Positions 27,297 through 36,881 of a stretch of 64,000 nucleotides of DNA are shown one piece after another. A program made the translations under genes and the position numbers. Source of the DNA: Spirosoma endbachense (GTDB lineage Bacteria; Bacteroidota; Bacteroidia; Cytophagales; Spirosomataceae); NCBI RefSeq assembly GCF_010233585.1, contig NZ_CP045997.1:6987783-7051782 (forward strand), given 5' to 3'. The notes below the pieces were generated by a model, which ran no database searches, had not been told where the DNA came from, and saw only the letters and a program-made list of their open reading frames with translations. Every line of letters begins with the position of its first letter. Within the stretch, counting starts at the first letter, position 1.

Positions 27297-29276
27297 TTAT
27301 CGAAAAAGTCCCGCAATTTTATCTAACGATAATATCGTCGTAACCGGTTCGCCAGTTGGTGTATAACTAGGGTTCGATGAAGCAAACAATTGACCGACAA
27401 GTGCCTTCCGTTCGGTCAGGCTCAATCGGGTAATATGACGCTGAGACGACCGCCGGGCCAGCGACCTCGCCATCGACTCCGCCCGGTCTAATTTTAACCG
27501 TCCGGTATCGGCACGAAGCTGAGCCAGAAGATTCGCAAACAGTTCCTCTTCGTTTTCTCCGGTTGTCAGTGTCGGCACGCCCCGAATCACAAAGGTATTC
27601 TGCCCCAATTCGTCGAACTGAAAACCAAGATTAATCAGATCATCACGCAAATCTAGCGCCAGTTGGAAGTCTACCGGTGTAAGTGTAACTGTTTTTGGAA
27701 AAAGTAATTGCTGTGATACACCATTTCGTTTAGTCAGCGCAGCATGAAACTGATCATACAATACTCGCTCATAGGCTCTACGCTGGTCAATTAGCATCAC
27801 TCCAGACTTGATCGTAGCTAAAAGGTAACGGTTCTGAATCTGAACAATATTTTCGTCCTCAACAACGGCCGATACATCCTGAAGCTGATTGGCCCGGCTA
27901 CCCAGCGTCAAAGCTTCACTTTCGACAGGCTCACCGGCAGAAGCTGGCTCAACCGGCTTTGCGGGTCCCAGCCAATCGCCAACTGGTTCTGTTTGTTTCG
28001 ATTCATCTGATTCCTTCATCCCTTTAAACAAAGCCTGCCAGTTGTTGCTACTAGGCTTTTGGGGCATATCGAAGCTACTACCAGCTGCTTTATCGAGTGA
28101 ATCCGTACGAAACGTTACCCGTTCGGGTTTCGGCTTCTGGTCGGCCGATTGCCCGCCCGATGACCAGGAAGGCGTAATAGGACGGGGAATATCCGCTTTA
28201 ATGTCGGAAGGTGCTGGTCGGCTTCCGCCAGACCGGCCACCCGACAGAAAATTAACATCCGAGTCGAAATCGAGCGATGGAGACAGATTATAGACACCAA
28301 CAGCTTTCCGGACAGCCGCCATCATAATGGCATAGACCGATCGCTCATCATCGAATTTAATTTCCGTTTTTGTGGGGTGAATATTGATGTCGATATGGGA
28401 TGGATCGATATCGACAAATAACACGTAGAATGGATGGCTACCTTCCGGCAAGGTGCCCTCATATGCACCTACCACCGCATGGTGCAGGTAATTATGTTTG
28501 ATAAAACGGTTGTTGACGAAGAAAAACTGTTCGTTACGTGCTTTTTTGGCCGACTCGGGTTTGCCGATGTAGCCACGAACGGTTACATAAGGCGTTTGTT
28601 CTTCGCAGTAATTTAACTGCTCGCGGTAACTCTTACCGAACATGTCGATGATCCGGCGGCTAAGTTTTCCGGCAGGCAGATTATAAATCTCCTGATCGTT
28701 ATGAAATAATGAAAAGCCAACTTCTGGATTAGCCAGAGCTACCCGTTGAAACTCATCGATGATGTGCCGCATCTCGACCGAGTTTGATTTCAGAAAATTA
28801 CGGCGGGCCGGAACATTGAAGAAGAGGTTCTTGATAAGCAGATTGGTTCCCGGCAGGCACGAAATAGCCTCCTGTGCTTTTATATCAGAGCCTTCAATCC
28901 GAATCAGCGTACCCAGTTCGTCTTCTGCCCGACGGGTACGCATTTCTACCTGCGCTACGGCCGCAATCGACGCCAGTGCCTCACCCCGAAATCCCATCGT
29001 ACGAATGCGAAACAGGTCATCTGACGAGCGGATTTTAGAGGTTGCGTGCCGTTCGAAACTCATACGGGCATCCGTTTCGGTCATGCCTACGCCATCGTCC
29101 ACGATCTGAATCAGGTTCCTGCCCGCTTCACGGATAATTACCTGCACGGATTTGGCCTTTGCATCTACTGAATTTTCGAGCAACTCTTTTACAACTGACG
29201 CTGGTCGTTGTACGACCTCACCAGCCGCAATTTGGTTAGCAATCGAATCGGGCAGTAGCTGAATAACATTTAACAT
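27297..29276 (-). CDS. mutL: DNA mismatch repair protein MutL
   Basis: About 659 residues from the ATG at 29276, where the conserved N-terminus begins (MLNVIQLLPDSIANQIAAG). The N-terminal GHKL ATPase has ENSVDA, DDGVGM, GFRGEAL and related motifs. A low-complexity linker follows (about 340-480; rich in Pro, Ser, Lys), then the C-terminal dimerisation domain with QRRAYERVLYDQF. I do not see the DQHA(x)2E(x)4E endonuclease motif in canonical form; DQRRAYER is at that position, so nicking activity is doubtful. An in-frame start at 29309 adds 11 residues. It is followed by two rhomboid genes. Confidence 0.96.
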   Translation of the reverse strand: MLNVIQLLPDSIANQIAAGEVVQRPASVVKELLENSVDAKAKSVQVIIREAGRNLIQIVDDGVGMTETDARMSFERHATSKIRSSDDLFRIRTMGFRGEALASIAAVAQVEMRTRRAEDELGTLIRIEGSDIKAQEAISCLPGTNLLIKNLFFNVPARRNFLKSNSVEMRHIIDEFQRVALANPEVGFSLFHNDQEIYNLPAGKLSRRIIDMFGKSYREQLNYCEEQTPYVTVRGYIGKPESAKKARNEQFFFVNNRFIKHNYLHHAVVGAYEGTLPEGSHPFYVLFVDIDPSHIDINIHPTKTEIKFDDERSVYAIMMAAVRKAVGVYNLSPSLDFDSDVNFLSGGRSGGSRPAPSDIKADIPRPITPSWSSGGQSADQKPKPERVTFRTDSLDKAAGSSFDMPQKPSSNNWQALFKGMKESDESKQTEPVGDWLGPAKPVEPASAGEPVESEALTLGSRANQLQDVSAVVEDENIVQIQNRYLLATIKSGVMLIDQRRAYERVLYDQFHAALTKRNGVSQQLLFPKTVTLTPVDFQLALDLRDDLINLGFQFDELGQNTFVIRGVPTLTTGENEEELFANLLAQLRADTGRLKLDRAESMARSLARRSSQRHITRLSLTERKALVGQLFASSNPSYTPTGEPVTTILSLDKIAGLFR

Positions 29277-29451
29277 GACTGACTGATAAGGACCCTCCGG
29301 TGCGGTCATTTGCCGCTCTATACAAGATACAACAAAATTAACCTTAAAAAAAGCCCCTGTCCAACGCTTTTTTACGAGGGACAGGGGAAAATTCCGGGCA
29401 CAGGAAGCACAGAGCGACGTATTGTCTCTACGCTATGCTCGCTGCACCTTG

Positions 29452-30852
29452 CTACAAATGGATCGCTTCGCCGTAAGCAGCTTCGGTGGCATCTTTAATG
29501 GATTCCGACATGGTTGGGTGTGGGTGAACCGACTTCAGAATTTCTTCGGCGGTTGTTTCCAGCTTGCGGGCAGCCACTACTTCGGCAATCATTTCAGTTA
29601 CGTTGTTACCGATAAAGTGCGCTCCCAGAAACTCACCATACTTGGCGTCGAAAATTACTTTTACAAAGCCCTCTGGCGTACCGGCGGCTTTGGCCTTGCC
29701 CGATGCGGTGAAGGGAAACTTCCCGACTTTCAGTTCATAACCAGCTTCACGAGCGGCTTTTTCGGTATAACCTACCGATGCAATTTCGGGTGTGCAATAC
29801 GTGCAGCCAGGAATATTGTTGTAGTTCAATGGCTCAACGTGCGGCAATCCGGCAATTTTTTCTACACAGATAATGCCCTCTGCGGATGCTACGTGCGCCA
29901 GTGCCTGGCCTTTCGTAACGTCACCGATCGCATAGTAGCCTTCAACATTAGTCCGGTAATAATCGTCGGTTACGATCTTGCCCCGATCAACCGTAATACC
30001 GACTTCTTCGAGGCCAATGTTTTCGATATTGGCCACAACACCAGCCGCCGACAGTACAACGTCTGCTTCGAAAGTTTTTTCGCCGTCGGGCGTTTTTACA
30101 ACTATCTTACAGCCTTTACCGCTGGTATCGACCTTCGTTACTTCGGACTTCGTGTAAATATCGATGCCCATCTTCTTGTACTGCTTGGCGAGTTCTTTTG
30201 AAATATCCTCGTCTTCGACCGGTACTACGCTGGGCAGGAATTCAACAATCGTCACTTTGGTGCCCATGCTGGCGTAGACATAAGCAAACTCAACGCCAAT
30301 AGCTCCTGAACCGATAACCAGCATCGAGTCCGGGCGTTTTTCGAGCGACATTGCTTTCCGATACTCGATAATCTTAACGCCATCGAATGGTGCGGCAGGC
30401 AATTGACGGGCGCGGCCACCGGTAGCGATGATGATATGCTTGGCTTCGTATTCGGTAACTTTGCCATCGGCAGCAGTCACGTCAATTTTCTTCCCTGGTT
30501 TCACTTTACCGACGCCATTGATTACGTCGATTTTATTTTTCTTCATCAGGAACTGGACGCCCTTGCTCATGCTGTCGGCAACGCCCCGGCTCCGCTTGAT
30601 AACAGCCCCAAAATCGGCCTGCGACTCGCCCGAAATGGTAATTCCATAATCGGCAGAGTGCTTAATGTATTCAAAAACCTGCGCTGATTTAAGCAGCGCT
30701 TTGGTAGGGATACAGCCCCAGTTCAGACAGATGCCGCCGAGGCTTTCGCGCTCAATGACGGCCGTTTTCATACCCAACTGCGACGCCCGGATGGCGGCTA
30801 CATAACCGCCCGGCCCGCTACCCACAACGATTACATCGTACTGTGAAGCCAT
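29452..30852 (-). CDS. lpdA: Dihydrolipoyl dehydrogenase (E3)
   Basis: 466 residues. FAD-binding GSGPGGYVAA (11-20), redox disulphide C42/C47 in GGICLNWGCIPTK, NAD-binding GSGAIGVEFA, second FAD motif (AIGDVTKG), and the dimer-interface HPHPTMSE with the catalytic His. It reoxidises lipoamide in pyruvate, 2-oxoglutarate and other 2-oxoacid dehydrogenases. It stands alone here. A long antisense frame (29422-30201) is its shadow. Confidence 0.97.
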   Translation of the reverse strand: MASQYDVIVVGSGPGGYVAAIRASQLGMKTAVIERESLGGICLNWGCIPTKALLKSAQVFEYIKHSADYGITISGESQADFGAVIKRSRGVADSMSKGVQFLMKKNKIDVINGVGKVKPGKKIDVTAADGKVTEYEAKHIIIATGGRARQLPAAPFDGVKIIEYRKAMSLEKRPDSMLVIGSGAIGVEFAYVYASMGTKVTIVEFLPSVVPVEDEDISKELAKQYKKMGIDIYTKSEVTKVDTSGKGCKIVVKTPDGEKTFEADVVLSAAGVVANIENIGLEEVGITVDRGKIVTDDYYRTNVEGYYAIGDVTKGQALAHVASAEGIICVEKIAGLPHVEPLNYNNIPGCTYCTPEIASVGYTEKAAREAGYELKVGKFPFTASGKAKAAGTPEGFVKVIFDAKYGEFLGAHFIGNNVTEMIAEVVAARKLETTAEEILKSVHPHPTMSESIKDATEAAYGEAIHL

Positions 30853-31443
30853 TTTTTGTGTATTGGAGTTATGTCAGGATTCGTTAGGTGTAGTCAGGAG
30901 TAGCCAGCAAAGAAACCGTTGACAAATCCCGAATACACCTGCCCCTTTTGTTTTGAGAACGCAAAGGTAGGTCGAAAAGTTGACACAGGAATACCTCGAA
31001 TGAGGCTATACTATTAGTTAGTTACTAGTGAGTTGAAGATCCCCTCCTGCTGCATACGGCAATGTTCCGGATAAGTTCAGATCCCAGGCCTGTACCTCCT
31101 ACTATTGTTCTCGCCAAACTACAGGCTAAAGGGCTTATCTGCTATGATTCGAAGTCATAATGGCTTATTTGAGTGTCACGCCTGAGACTGGTATCGTAAT
31201 GGTGGCAGTTGCGCTGCCATCAGAACTATTCAGCACGGCTTCCCCAAAAAGCCAGCGAATTCCCAGGCAAATCCTCGAAACCACATACCCACTTTCTTTT
31301 GTTCTATCTTTGCAAAAAACAACAGATGCTGGATGTCGATGAATAGCTGCTGGACGCTGGCTATTATCTTCATCTAAAATCCAATGCCTGGCGTTCAATA
31401 GCCAATCGTTAAGTTTACTATCAATTAACAATAAGACAAGTTC
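30853..31443. other. Intergenic region upstream of prfB, no gene recognised
   Basis: About 590 bases between divergent lpdA and prfB. Short frames occur on both strands (plus 31160-31342, minus 31165-31431) that overlap each other. The minus frame ends in SDGSATATITIPVSGVTL, which looks like a secreted-protein beta-strand but has no recognisable start. It may be a fragment of an old gene. Promoters of lpdA and prfB should lie at the two ends. Confidence 0.45.
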
Positions 31444-32521
31444 ATGACAACTGACCAGTTGAACGACTTGAGGGCCAGAGTAGAGGCCTTGAGGGGGTAT
31501 CTTTGACTACGACACCAAACGCGACCAATTAGCCGAACTCGAACAGCAGACTTTCCAGCCTGAATTCTGGACCGATGCGGCTCGGGCAGAGGGTGTAATG
31601 AAGCAGGTTCGCGGACTGAAAGGCTGGATTTCCGGCTATGATAAACTAGATAGTCAGTTCGGCGATCTCGAAACGTTATTTGAATTTTACGAAGCAGGCG
31701 ACGTACCCGAAGAAGAGGTCGATGCCGAAGGCCGTAAAGTAACGGATACGCTCGAAGATCTCGAACTCAAAAAAATGCTCGGCAACGAAGAGGATCAACT
31801 CAGTGCCGTGCTTGAAATCAATGCGGGTGCGGGCGGTACCGAAAGCCAGGACTGGGCCGATATGCTGTATCGAATGTACATGCGCTGGGCCGAAAAACAC
31901 GGCTATGGCCTGAAACAAGTGGATTATCAGGAGGGAGATACCGCTGGTATTAAATCGGCAACGATCGAAGTTGATGGTGCGCTGGCCTATGGTTTTCTGA
32001 AGTCCGAAAACGGTGTACACCGGCTGGTTCGGATTTCTCCGTTCGACTCCAATGCCCGCCGACATACGTCGTTTGCCTCCGTATTTGCCTATCCGCTGGT
32101 TGATGACACGATTCAAATTGAGGTGAATCTGGCCGATATCGACTGGGATACGTTTCGGTCGGGTGGTGCTGGTGGTCAGAACGTTAACAAAGTCGAAACC
32201 GCCGTTCGGCTGCGCCACCGTCCTTCGGGCCTGATCATTGAGTGTCAGCAGGAACGGAGCCAGTTGCAGAACAAAGAGGTAGCCATGCGCCTGCTTAAAT
32301 CGAAGCTGTATGAGATTGAAGTTCAGAAACGCAATGCTGCCCGTGCTGAGGTAGAAGCCGGAAAACAGAAGATCGAATGGGGATCGCAGATTCGCTCCTA
32401 CGTACTCGACGACCGGCGCGTGAAAGACCACCGCACAGGCTACCAGACATCGAATACGGAAGCCGTGCTTGACGGCGAAATCGATCCGTTTATAAAAGCG
32501 TTCCTGCTGGAGCAGGAGTAG
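31444..32521 (+). CDS. prfB: Peptide chain release factor 2, with programmed +1 frameshift
   Basis: Joined frame 31444-31503 plus 31505-32521 gives 358 residues. The first 20 codons end CTT, then an in-frame TGA (31504-31506). Skipping one T continues GAC TAC GAC in the frame of the rest ([14 protein letters not shown]). The protein has the GGQ motif ([13 protein letters not shown], peptide release) and the RF2 region for UGA/UAA recognition. The shift autoregulates the protein because RF2 terminates at this TGA. An annotation starting at 31598 would miss about 50 residues. Confidence 0.97.
31492..31507 (+). promoter_or_regulatory. prfB +1 programmed frameshift site
   Basis: The sequence AGGGGGTATCTTTGAC has the standard parts: a Shine-Dalgarno-like AGGGGG three bases before the CTT slippery codon, then the TGA stop and a C that weakens it. 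It is the same sequence as the E. coli prfB site. Here the ribosome slips from CTT to TTT. Confidence 0.96.
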
Positions 32522-32643
32522 CGTGAACCGAATTGCCGGGTAGCCCCGCAGGATTCTGTGATGAAAACGGCCTGATCACTAACAAATCCAGTTGTCCAAT
32601 AATACCGTTTATTCGGTAAAAACACTCAACTGGTAGTGAACTC

Positions 32644-33366
32644 ATGGCAGTCCATTTAATCATTCAGCTCTTTCGGGGCCTCCCGGCTATTTTTCTGCTC
32701 ATGGCCTGTGTGCAGCCATCTGACAATTCTGTTATGACCATGACCACTGCCGCAACTCAATCAAAATATACCTTCCTGTCGCTCGGTGATTCATACACCA
32801 TTGGCGAAAGCGTATCTGACAATGAGCGCTGGAGTGTTCAGTTGGCCGGGTTGCTGCGAAAAAATGGCGTAGACATCGCTGATCCCGATATTATTGCCCG
32901 GACGGGCTGGACAACGGCGGAATTGCAGGATGCCATTAAAGCCAGTGGTAACCAAAAAACATATGGCCTGGTTTCCTTGCTGATCGGGGTTAACAACCAA
33001 TATCGGGGGCAAAGCCAGAATCGCTATCAGACTGAGTTTCGGGAATTACTACAAACCGCAATCAAATTTGCGGGAGGCAAAGCCGGGCATGTTGTCGTAC
33101 TTTCGATTCCTGACTGGGGCCAAAGCCCCTTCGCCAGAGGCCGGAATCAAAAACAGATTGCCGACGAGATTGATGCCTTCAATGCGATTGCTCAACAGGA
33201 ATGCAAAGCAGCAGGCATCTCGTATGTAGACATTACTCCGCTCACGCATAAGGCGGCTGGCGATACTAACCAATTCGCAGTCGACGGCCTCCATTACTCG
33301 GGAAAACAAATGCGCCAGTGGGCCGAAGCCACTCTGCCCATCGTTAAAGATATCCTGAAACAATAG
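32644..33366 (+). CDS. SGNH/GDSL hydrolase, probable lipoprotein
   Basis: 240 residues. A hydrophobic N-terminus ends in LLMAC, a lipobox-like site (C at about 22), so it is probably a lipoprotein. The SGNH motifs are present: block I LSLGDSYTIGE (nucleophile Ser), block III GVNNQYRG (Asn), block V DGLHYSG (catalytic Asp/His). It hydrolyses an ester or acetyl group; substrate unknown. It lies 122 bases downstream of prfB on the same strand. Confidence 0.9.
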   Translation: MAVHLIIQLFRGLPAIFLLMACVQPSDNSVMTMTTAATQSKYTFLSLGDSYTIGESVSDNERWSVQLAGLLRKNGVDIADPDIIARTGWTTAELQDAIKASGNQKTYGLVSLLIGVNNQYRGQSQNRYQTEFRELLQTAIKFAGGKAGHVVVLSIPDWGQSPFARGRNQKQIADEIDAFNAIAQQECKAAGISYVDITPLTHKAAGDTNQFAVDGLHYSGKQMRQWAEATLPIVKDILKQ

Positions 33367-33372
33367 ACTTCG

Positions 33373-34071
33373 TTATGCTGCGACAGATTCGGTCTCGGCA
33401 AATTTTGCCTTATAATACCGCACCGTCCGGCCGATCAGCATACCACCAAGCAAACTAGGTGCGATCCAGCCAGCGGTTGCGATCCAGTCAGGTGCCTCTG
33501 CCGGTACTATCCGACCAATATTCGTAACCAGTGCTGCGGTAAACGTAGCAATGTAAGAACCGCCCATCCGCGTAAAATGCTGAAAAAACCAGTGCATTTT
33601 TTCGGTAGACTCGACCCCAAACCGTCGAACGTCCTGCATCGCAAAAACACCCGTTAAACCGCCAAAGAAGGTAAACAGAATCGGGAAGAAAGACGTACCA
33701 TTCTGTATGGTCAGATACATCCCAAAACCAACCATCAGTACACTAACAGCCAGCGTAACATAAGTAAGTACCCGATCACCGTTGGTTGGGCCTGTCTTTT
33801 TCTGTTTGGTAGCCCGCCAACCGGTCATACTCAGGTAAAAACTAAAAATAGCGATGCCCGTTAGAAACAGCCGCATCATCCTGAAAGGCTGAAGGCCACA
33901 TAGTAGCAAAGCTGTTATAGCTACCGTAATCATGCAATAGACATAGACAAGCCCGGCACGATTGTGCAGGAGACTTCCTTTTTTAGAAAACATCGGAATC
34001 AGGCCAACCAGCAAAGCCGTAAAACCAGTGGCAATGTGGATGATAAGCAACGAAATAATCAGCGTTTTCAT
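33373..34071 (-). CDS. DUF2306-like membrane protein
   Basis: 232 residues with about seven hydrophobic segments. The opening (HIATGFTALLVGLIPMFSKKG, then LHNRAGLVYVYCM) has the His, Gly and Arg pattern of DUF2306 proteins, and a later FQHFTRMGGSYIA is also typical of that group. Function unknown. It is convergent with the SGNH hydrolase gene (6-base gap), so they share a termination region. Confidence 0.75.
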   Translation of the reverse strand: MKTLIISLLIIHIATGFTALLVGLIPMFSKKGSLLHNRAGLVYVYCMITVAITALLLCGLQPFRMMRLFLTGIAIFSFYLSMTGWRATKQKKTGPTNGDRVLTYVTLAVSVLMVGFGMYLTIQNGTSFFPILFTFFGGLTGVFAMQDVRRFGVESTEKMHWFFQHFTRMGGSYIATFTAALVTNIGRIVPAEAPDWIATAGWIAPSLLGGMLIGRTVRYYKAKFAETESVAA

Positions 34072-34206
34072 AGCCGTAAAGCGTTTGTGTTCGACAGCGG
34101 CAAACCTACGGCAATGAGCTCAACCACTGCGATTTAAAGGGATTATTGGCAGAGCCTGGGATGTTTGGCAAGCAAAAACGACATTTGGGATAAACGGTGG
34201 GACGTT

Positions 34207-35115
34207 TTACAAAGCCTTTAACTCGGCTACCAGCGTCTCGTTGTATTTCCGCGCAACGGGTACCTGAAACTGCCCCCCCAATAGGTGCAGTTTGTAGCCC
34301 TGTGCATTACCCGTTACGCGCTCAATGCGATCGAGATTGACGATGTAGGAGCGATGGCATCGAACAATGTGCGGTGATGTGATCTGGCCCTCCAATCGGC
34401 TCAGGCTGCTTCGAAGAAGGGGCTTAACGGGCTGAAGCTGTCCAGTCGGGTTATGCTTCAGATAAACGACGGTGGAGTAATTGTCGCTCGATTCAATAAA
34501 AAGCAAATCAGCTGGAGATAGGGTAAGGCTATCTTTCTCATTGTCGGCAACGAGTGTCAAGACAGGAACGGCTGTTTCGCCCGGCTGACCAGTTGCTTTC
34601 TTTTCGTAGTTCTGACTATTCGATTCAGGCGAGTGAACCGGCAATTCCGCAGCCGCATGACTATATTTTTTGAGCTGGCGAATATAATTGAACAAAACGG
34701 TTCCTGTCACCGGAAATAAGCCAATCACGAACGTGACCACGATCATACCCCACCAACCGACACCGCTTTTTTCTTCATCGACCAGCGATTCCAGATAAAA
34801 TCGATTCGCAATGGCAATTAGAAGAATATTGGCCATCACCAGCAGGATTTCGCGCCCTACCGTCCAGTATGTATCCGAAAATTGATTGGGGAATAGCCGT
34901 GGCCAGATAATGAAGTTAAAGGTTGTGACAATAAACGTGATACCGCCAAACCCCAATAATTTGAACAATTTATTAGGCGTTTGCCAGTCGCTCAGTCCAA
35001 ACGGTTGAAAGACCAGTAGAAACAAGCCAATAAATAATCCGATAAGAGCGGCTCTCAGGGTCTGCTGCCCCAGGGAGTCTTCAACAGGATAAGGTTGGCT
35101 GAATAGTTTAAACAT
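34207..35115 (-). CDS. Membrane-anchored LytTR DNA-binding protein
   Basis: 302 residues. Four hydrophobic segments (about 22-45, 53-72, 85-108 and 118-145) are followed by a linker and a C-terminal LytTR domain (about 200-302; IVRCHRSYIVNLDRIERV, and GGQFQVPVARKY). No receiver is present. This one-component layout (membrane sensor with LytTR output) is found in Bacteroidota. The signal and targets are not evident. It lies 18 bases downstream of a rhomboid gene (35134-35757) and is probably co-transcribed. Confidence 0.92.
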   Translation of the reverse strand: MFKLFSQPYPVEDSLGQQTLRAALIGLFIGLFLLVFQPFGLSDWQTPNKLFKLLGFGGITFIVTTFNFIIWPRLFPNQFSDTYWTVGREILLVMANILLIAIANRFYLESLVDEEKSGVGWWGMIVVTFVIGLFPVTGTVLFNYIRQLKKYSHAAAELPVHSPESNSQNYEKKATGQPGETAVPVLTLVADNEKDSLTLSPADLLFIESSDNYSTVVYLKHNPTGQLQPVKPLLRSSLSRLEGQITSPHIVRCHRSYIVNLDRIERVTGNAQGYKLHLLGGQFQVPVARKYNETLVAELKAL

Positions 35116-35133
35116 ACCGGTTCACGGCTATCG

Positions 35134-35757
35134 TTAAAACAACCGCCACCCGGCAATCTGATCGATAAACTGCGGCAGAACGGGCGGGTAAACTAAACAC
35201 ATAAAGAGAACTCCGAATAAGGCCCCGTATAAGTGAGCATCATGATTGACGGTGCCTGCTCCCCGCTGGGATTCGTAGTAGGAATAGATCAGGTATAGCG
35301 GGCCAAAGATGAAGCCAGAAATACCGATGGGGATAAAAAACAGGTAAAGTTTGGTAAGGGGGCTAATAAGAATACCGGCAAAAATGATAGCCGATACACC
35401 ACCAGATGCGCCCAGCGAGTTGTATCTGGAATCTTTGCGGTGTTTCAAAAAGGTTGGGATACTGGAAATGACGATAGCAATCAAATAGAAACCGACGTAA
35501 TAGATTGTTCCACTAGCCCCAAAAAGACTAGCGAACACCTGTTCCATAAGCCCGCCAAACGCATAGAAGCTAATCATGTTAAAAATCAAATGCATCCAGT
35601 CGGCGTGTAAGAATCCCGCGGTCAGCAGGCGGTAATATTGACCCTTCTGAGCCACCTGATATGGATTCAGTATCCAGCGATTCATCACACTATAGTCGTT
35701 CCAGGCCCATAGGCTGATACCAGCGGTGACAATAATAATAATAAGAGTAATGCTCAT
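35134..35757 (-). CDS. Rhomboid-family intramembrane serine protease
   Basis: 207 residues, compact, with six hydrophobic segments. HADWMHLIFNMISFYAFG in the loop/helix 2 region, catalytic Ser in LGASGGVSAI, and His in NHDAHLYGALFG. This is the third rhomboid of the window and closest to the bare six-helix form. It is followed 18 bases later by a membrane LytTR regulator gene, an arrangement that invites the idea of proteolytic control of the regulator, but that is only inference. Confidence 0.92.
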   Translation of the reverse strand: MSITLIIIIVTAGISLWAWNDYSVMNRWILNPYQVAQKGQYYRLLTAGFLHADWMHLIFNMISFYAFGGLMEQVFASLFGASGTIYYVGFYLIAIVISSIPTFLKHRKDSRYNSLGASGGVSAIIFAGILISPLTKLYLFFIPIGISGFIFGPLYLIYSYYESQRGAGTVNHDAHLYGALFGVLFMCLVYPPVLPQFIDQIAGWRLF

Positions 35758-35847
35758 GGTATTGGTTTATAGCTTCCGGCTTACGCTTTGTCGTTTTTAG
35801 TCACTCTGACTAGAATTGTAAATCACAAACAGTAACCCATCTGCCGA

Positions 35848-36819
35848 TTAGCTTTCCCGTTCGACTAATTGCCGGGTAAATTGAAGTAAGAATGCCTTAC
35901 GCGCAGAATCAGCGTTGATTTGTTCGAAGTTAGCAAATCCCTGCGCAAAGTAATCGTTAATACGTGCTTCGGTAATCTGTCGGATACCTAACTGATCGTA
36001 AATGGTTGTAATAGCCCGTACTTTTTCGGCTTTGTCGAAGTCGGGGCGGGTTAGCCAGCCGATCAATTCGTCTTTGACGGAGCCGGTAGCTTGTTCGAGC
36101 GCTTCGATGAGCAGGAATGTTTTCTTATTCGCAATGATATCTCCGCCCACCTGCTTTCCGAATTTAGCCGGATCGCCATATACATCCAATAAATCATCTT
36201 TCAGCTGAAAACCGATCCCAATATTTACCCCACCTGCGTAAAGATGAGCATTAGTTTCGTCATCGGCTCCGCCAATTAAACCCCCTAGCTCAAGTGCGTA
36301 TCCGAGCAGAACCGATGTTTTTAGCCGGATCATGTCAATGTATTCCGCTTCAGTGACGTCCCAGCGTTTTTCAAAATTCATGTCCATTTGCTGGCCTTCA
36401 CAAACTTCGGCGGCTGTGCGCGTAAACCGGGTCATGGCAGGCTTCAGTTTATCGGCATCAACATCCAGCAGTAATTCATGCGCCTTAACCAGCATCACAT
36501 CTCCCGATAAAATGGCGATGTTGTAATTCCATTTTTTATGCACGGTCGGTTGGCCACGGCGCAAAGGAGCCTGGTCCATAATGTCGTCGTGCATGAGCGT
36601 GAAGTTGTGAAAAACCTCAACGGCAAGCGCGGGCCGGATCGCCTTTTTCCAGTCGTCGGTGAAGAGGTAGGCAGCCATCAACGTCAGTAGTGGACGCATC
36701 CGTTTGCCACCGAGGCTCATAATATACCGGATCGGGTCGTAAAGTTCGGGGGGATACTGTCCGTATGGTGTACGTTGAAGTTCGTTTTGAAGAGCATCAA
36801 TAAAAATAGCTGGACTCAT
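35848..36819 (-). CDS. Polyprenyl (geranylgeranyl-type) diphosphate synthase
   Basis: About 323 residues from the ATG at 36819; a longer frame uses a TTG at 36867 with a poor N-terminus, so I prefer the ATG. The first Asp-rich motif is DDIMD (HDDIMDQAPLRRG) and the second KDDLLD (QLKDDLLDVYG), both binding Mg2+-diphosphate. GGKRMRP near the start binds IPP. It makes a short or medium isoprenoid diphosphate from IPP and an allylic primer; chain length cannot be told with certainty. Confidence 0.94.
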   Translation of the reverse strand: MSPAIFIDALQNELQRTPYGQYPPELYDPIRYIMSLGGKRMRPLLTLMAAYLFTDDWKKAIRPALAVEVFHNFTLMHDDIMDQAPLRRGQPTVHKKWNYNIAILSGDVMLVKAHELLLDVDADKLKPAMTRFTRTAAEVCEGQQMDMNFEKRWDVTEAEYIDMIRLKTSVLLGYALELGGLIGGADDETNAHLYAGGVNIGIGFQLKDDLLDVYGDPAKFGKQVGGDIIANKKTFLLIEALEQATGSVKDELIGWLTRPDFDKAEKVRAITTIYDQLGIRQITEARINDYFAQGFANFEQINADSARKAFLLQFTRQLVERES

Positions 36820-36881
36820 TCGACTAGGGGCAGCATTTCGCTGAGTTTTGCGCCAAAAATAAGGCAAATACCCCCAAAACC

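Noticed and set aside
29422..30201. Long plus-strand frame of about 259 codons
   Set aside because: It is antisense to lpdA, has no domain and its composition follows from the coding strand opposite.
31676..32431. Long minus-strand frame of about 251 codons
   Set aside because: It is antisense to prfB with no recognisable product.
36820..36867. TTG start for the prenyl synthase
   Set aside because: The added 16 residues are basic and unlike the family; the ATG at 36819 fits better.
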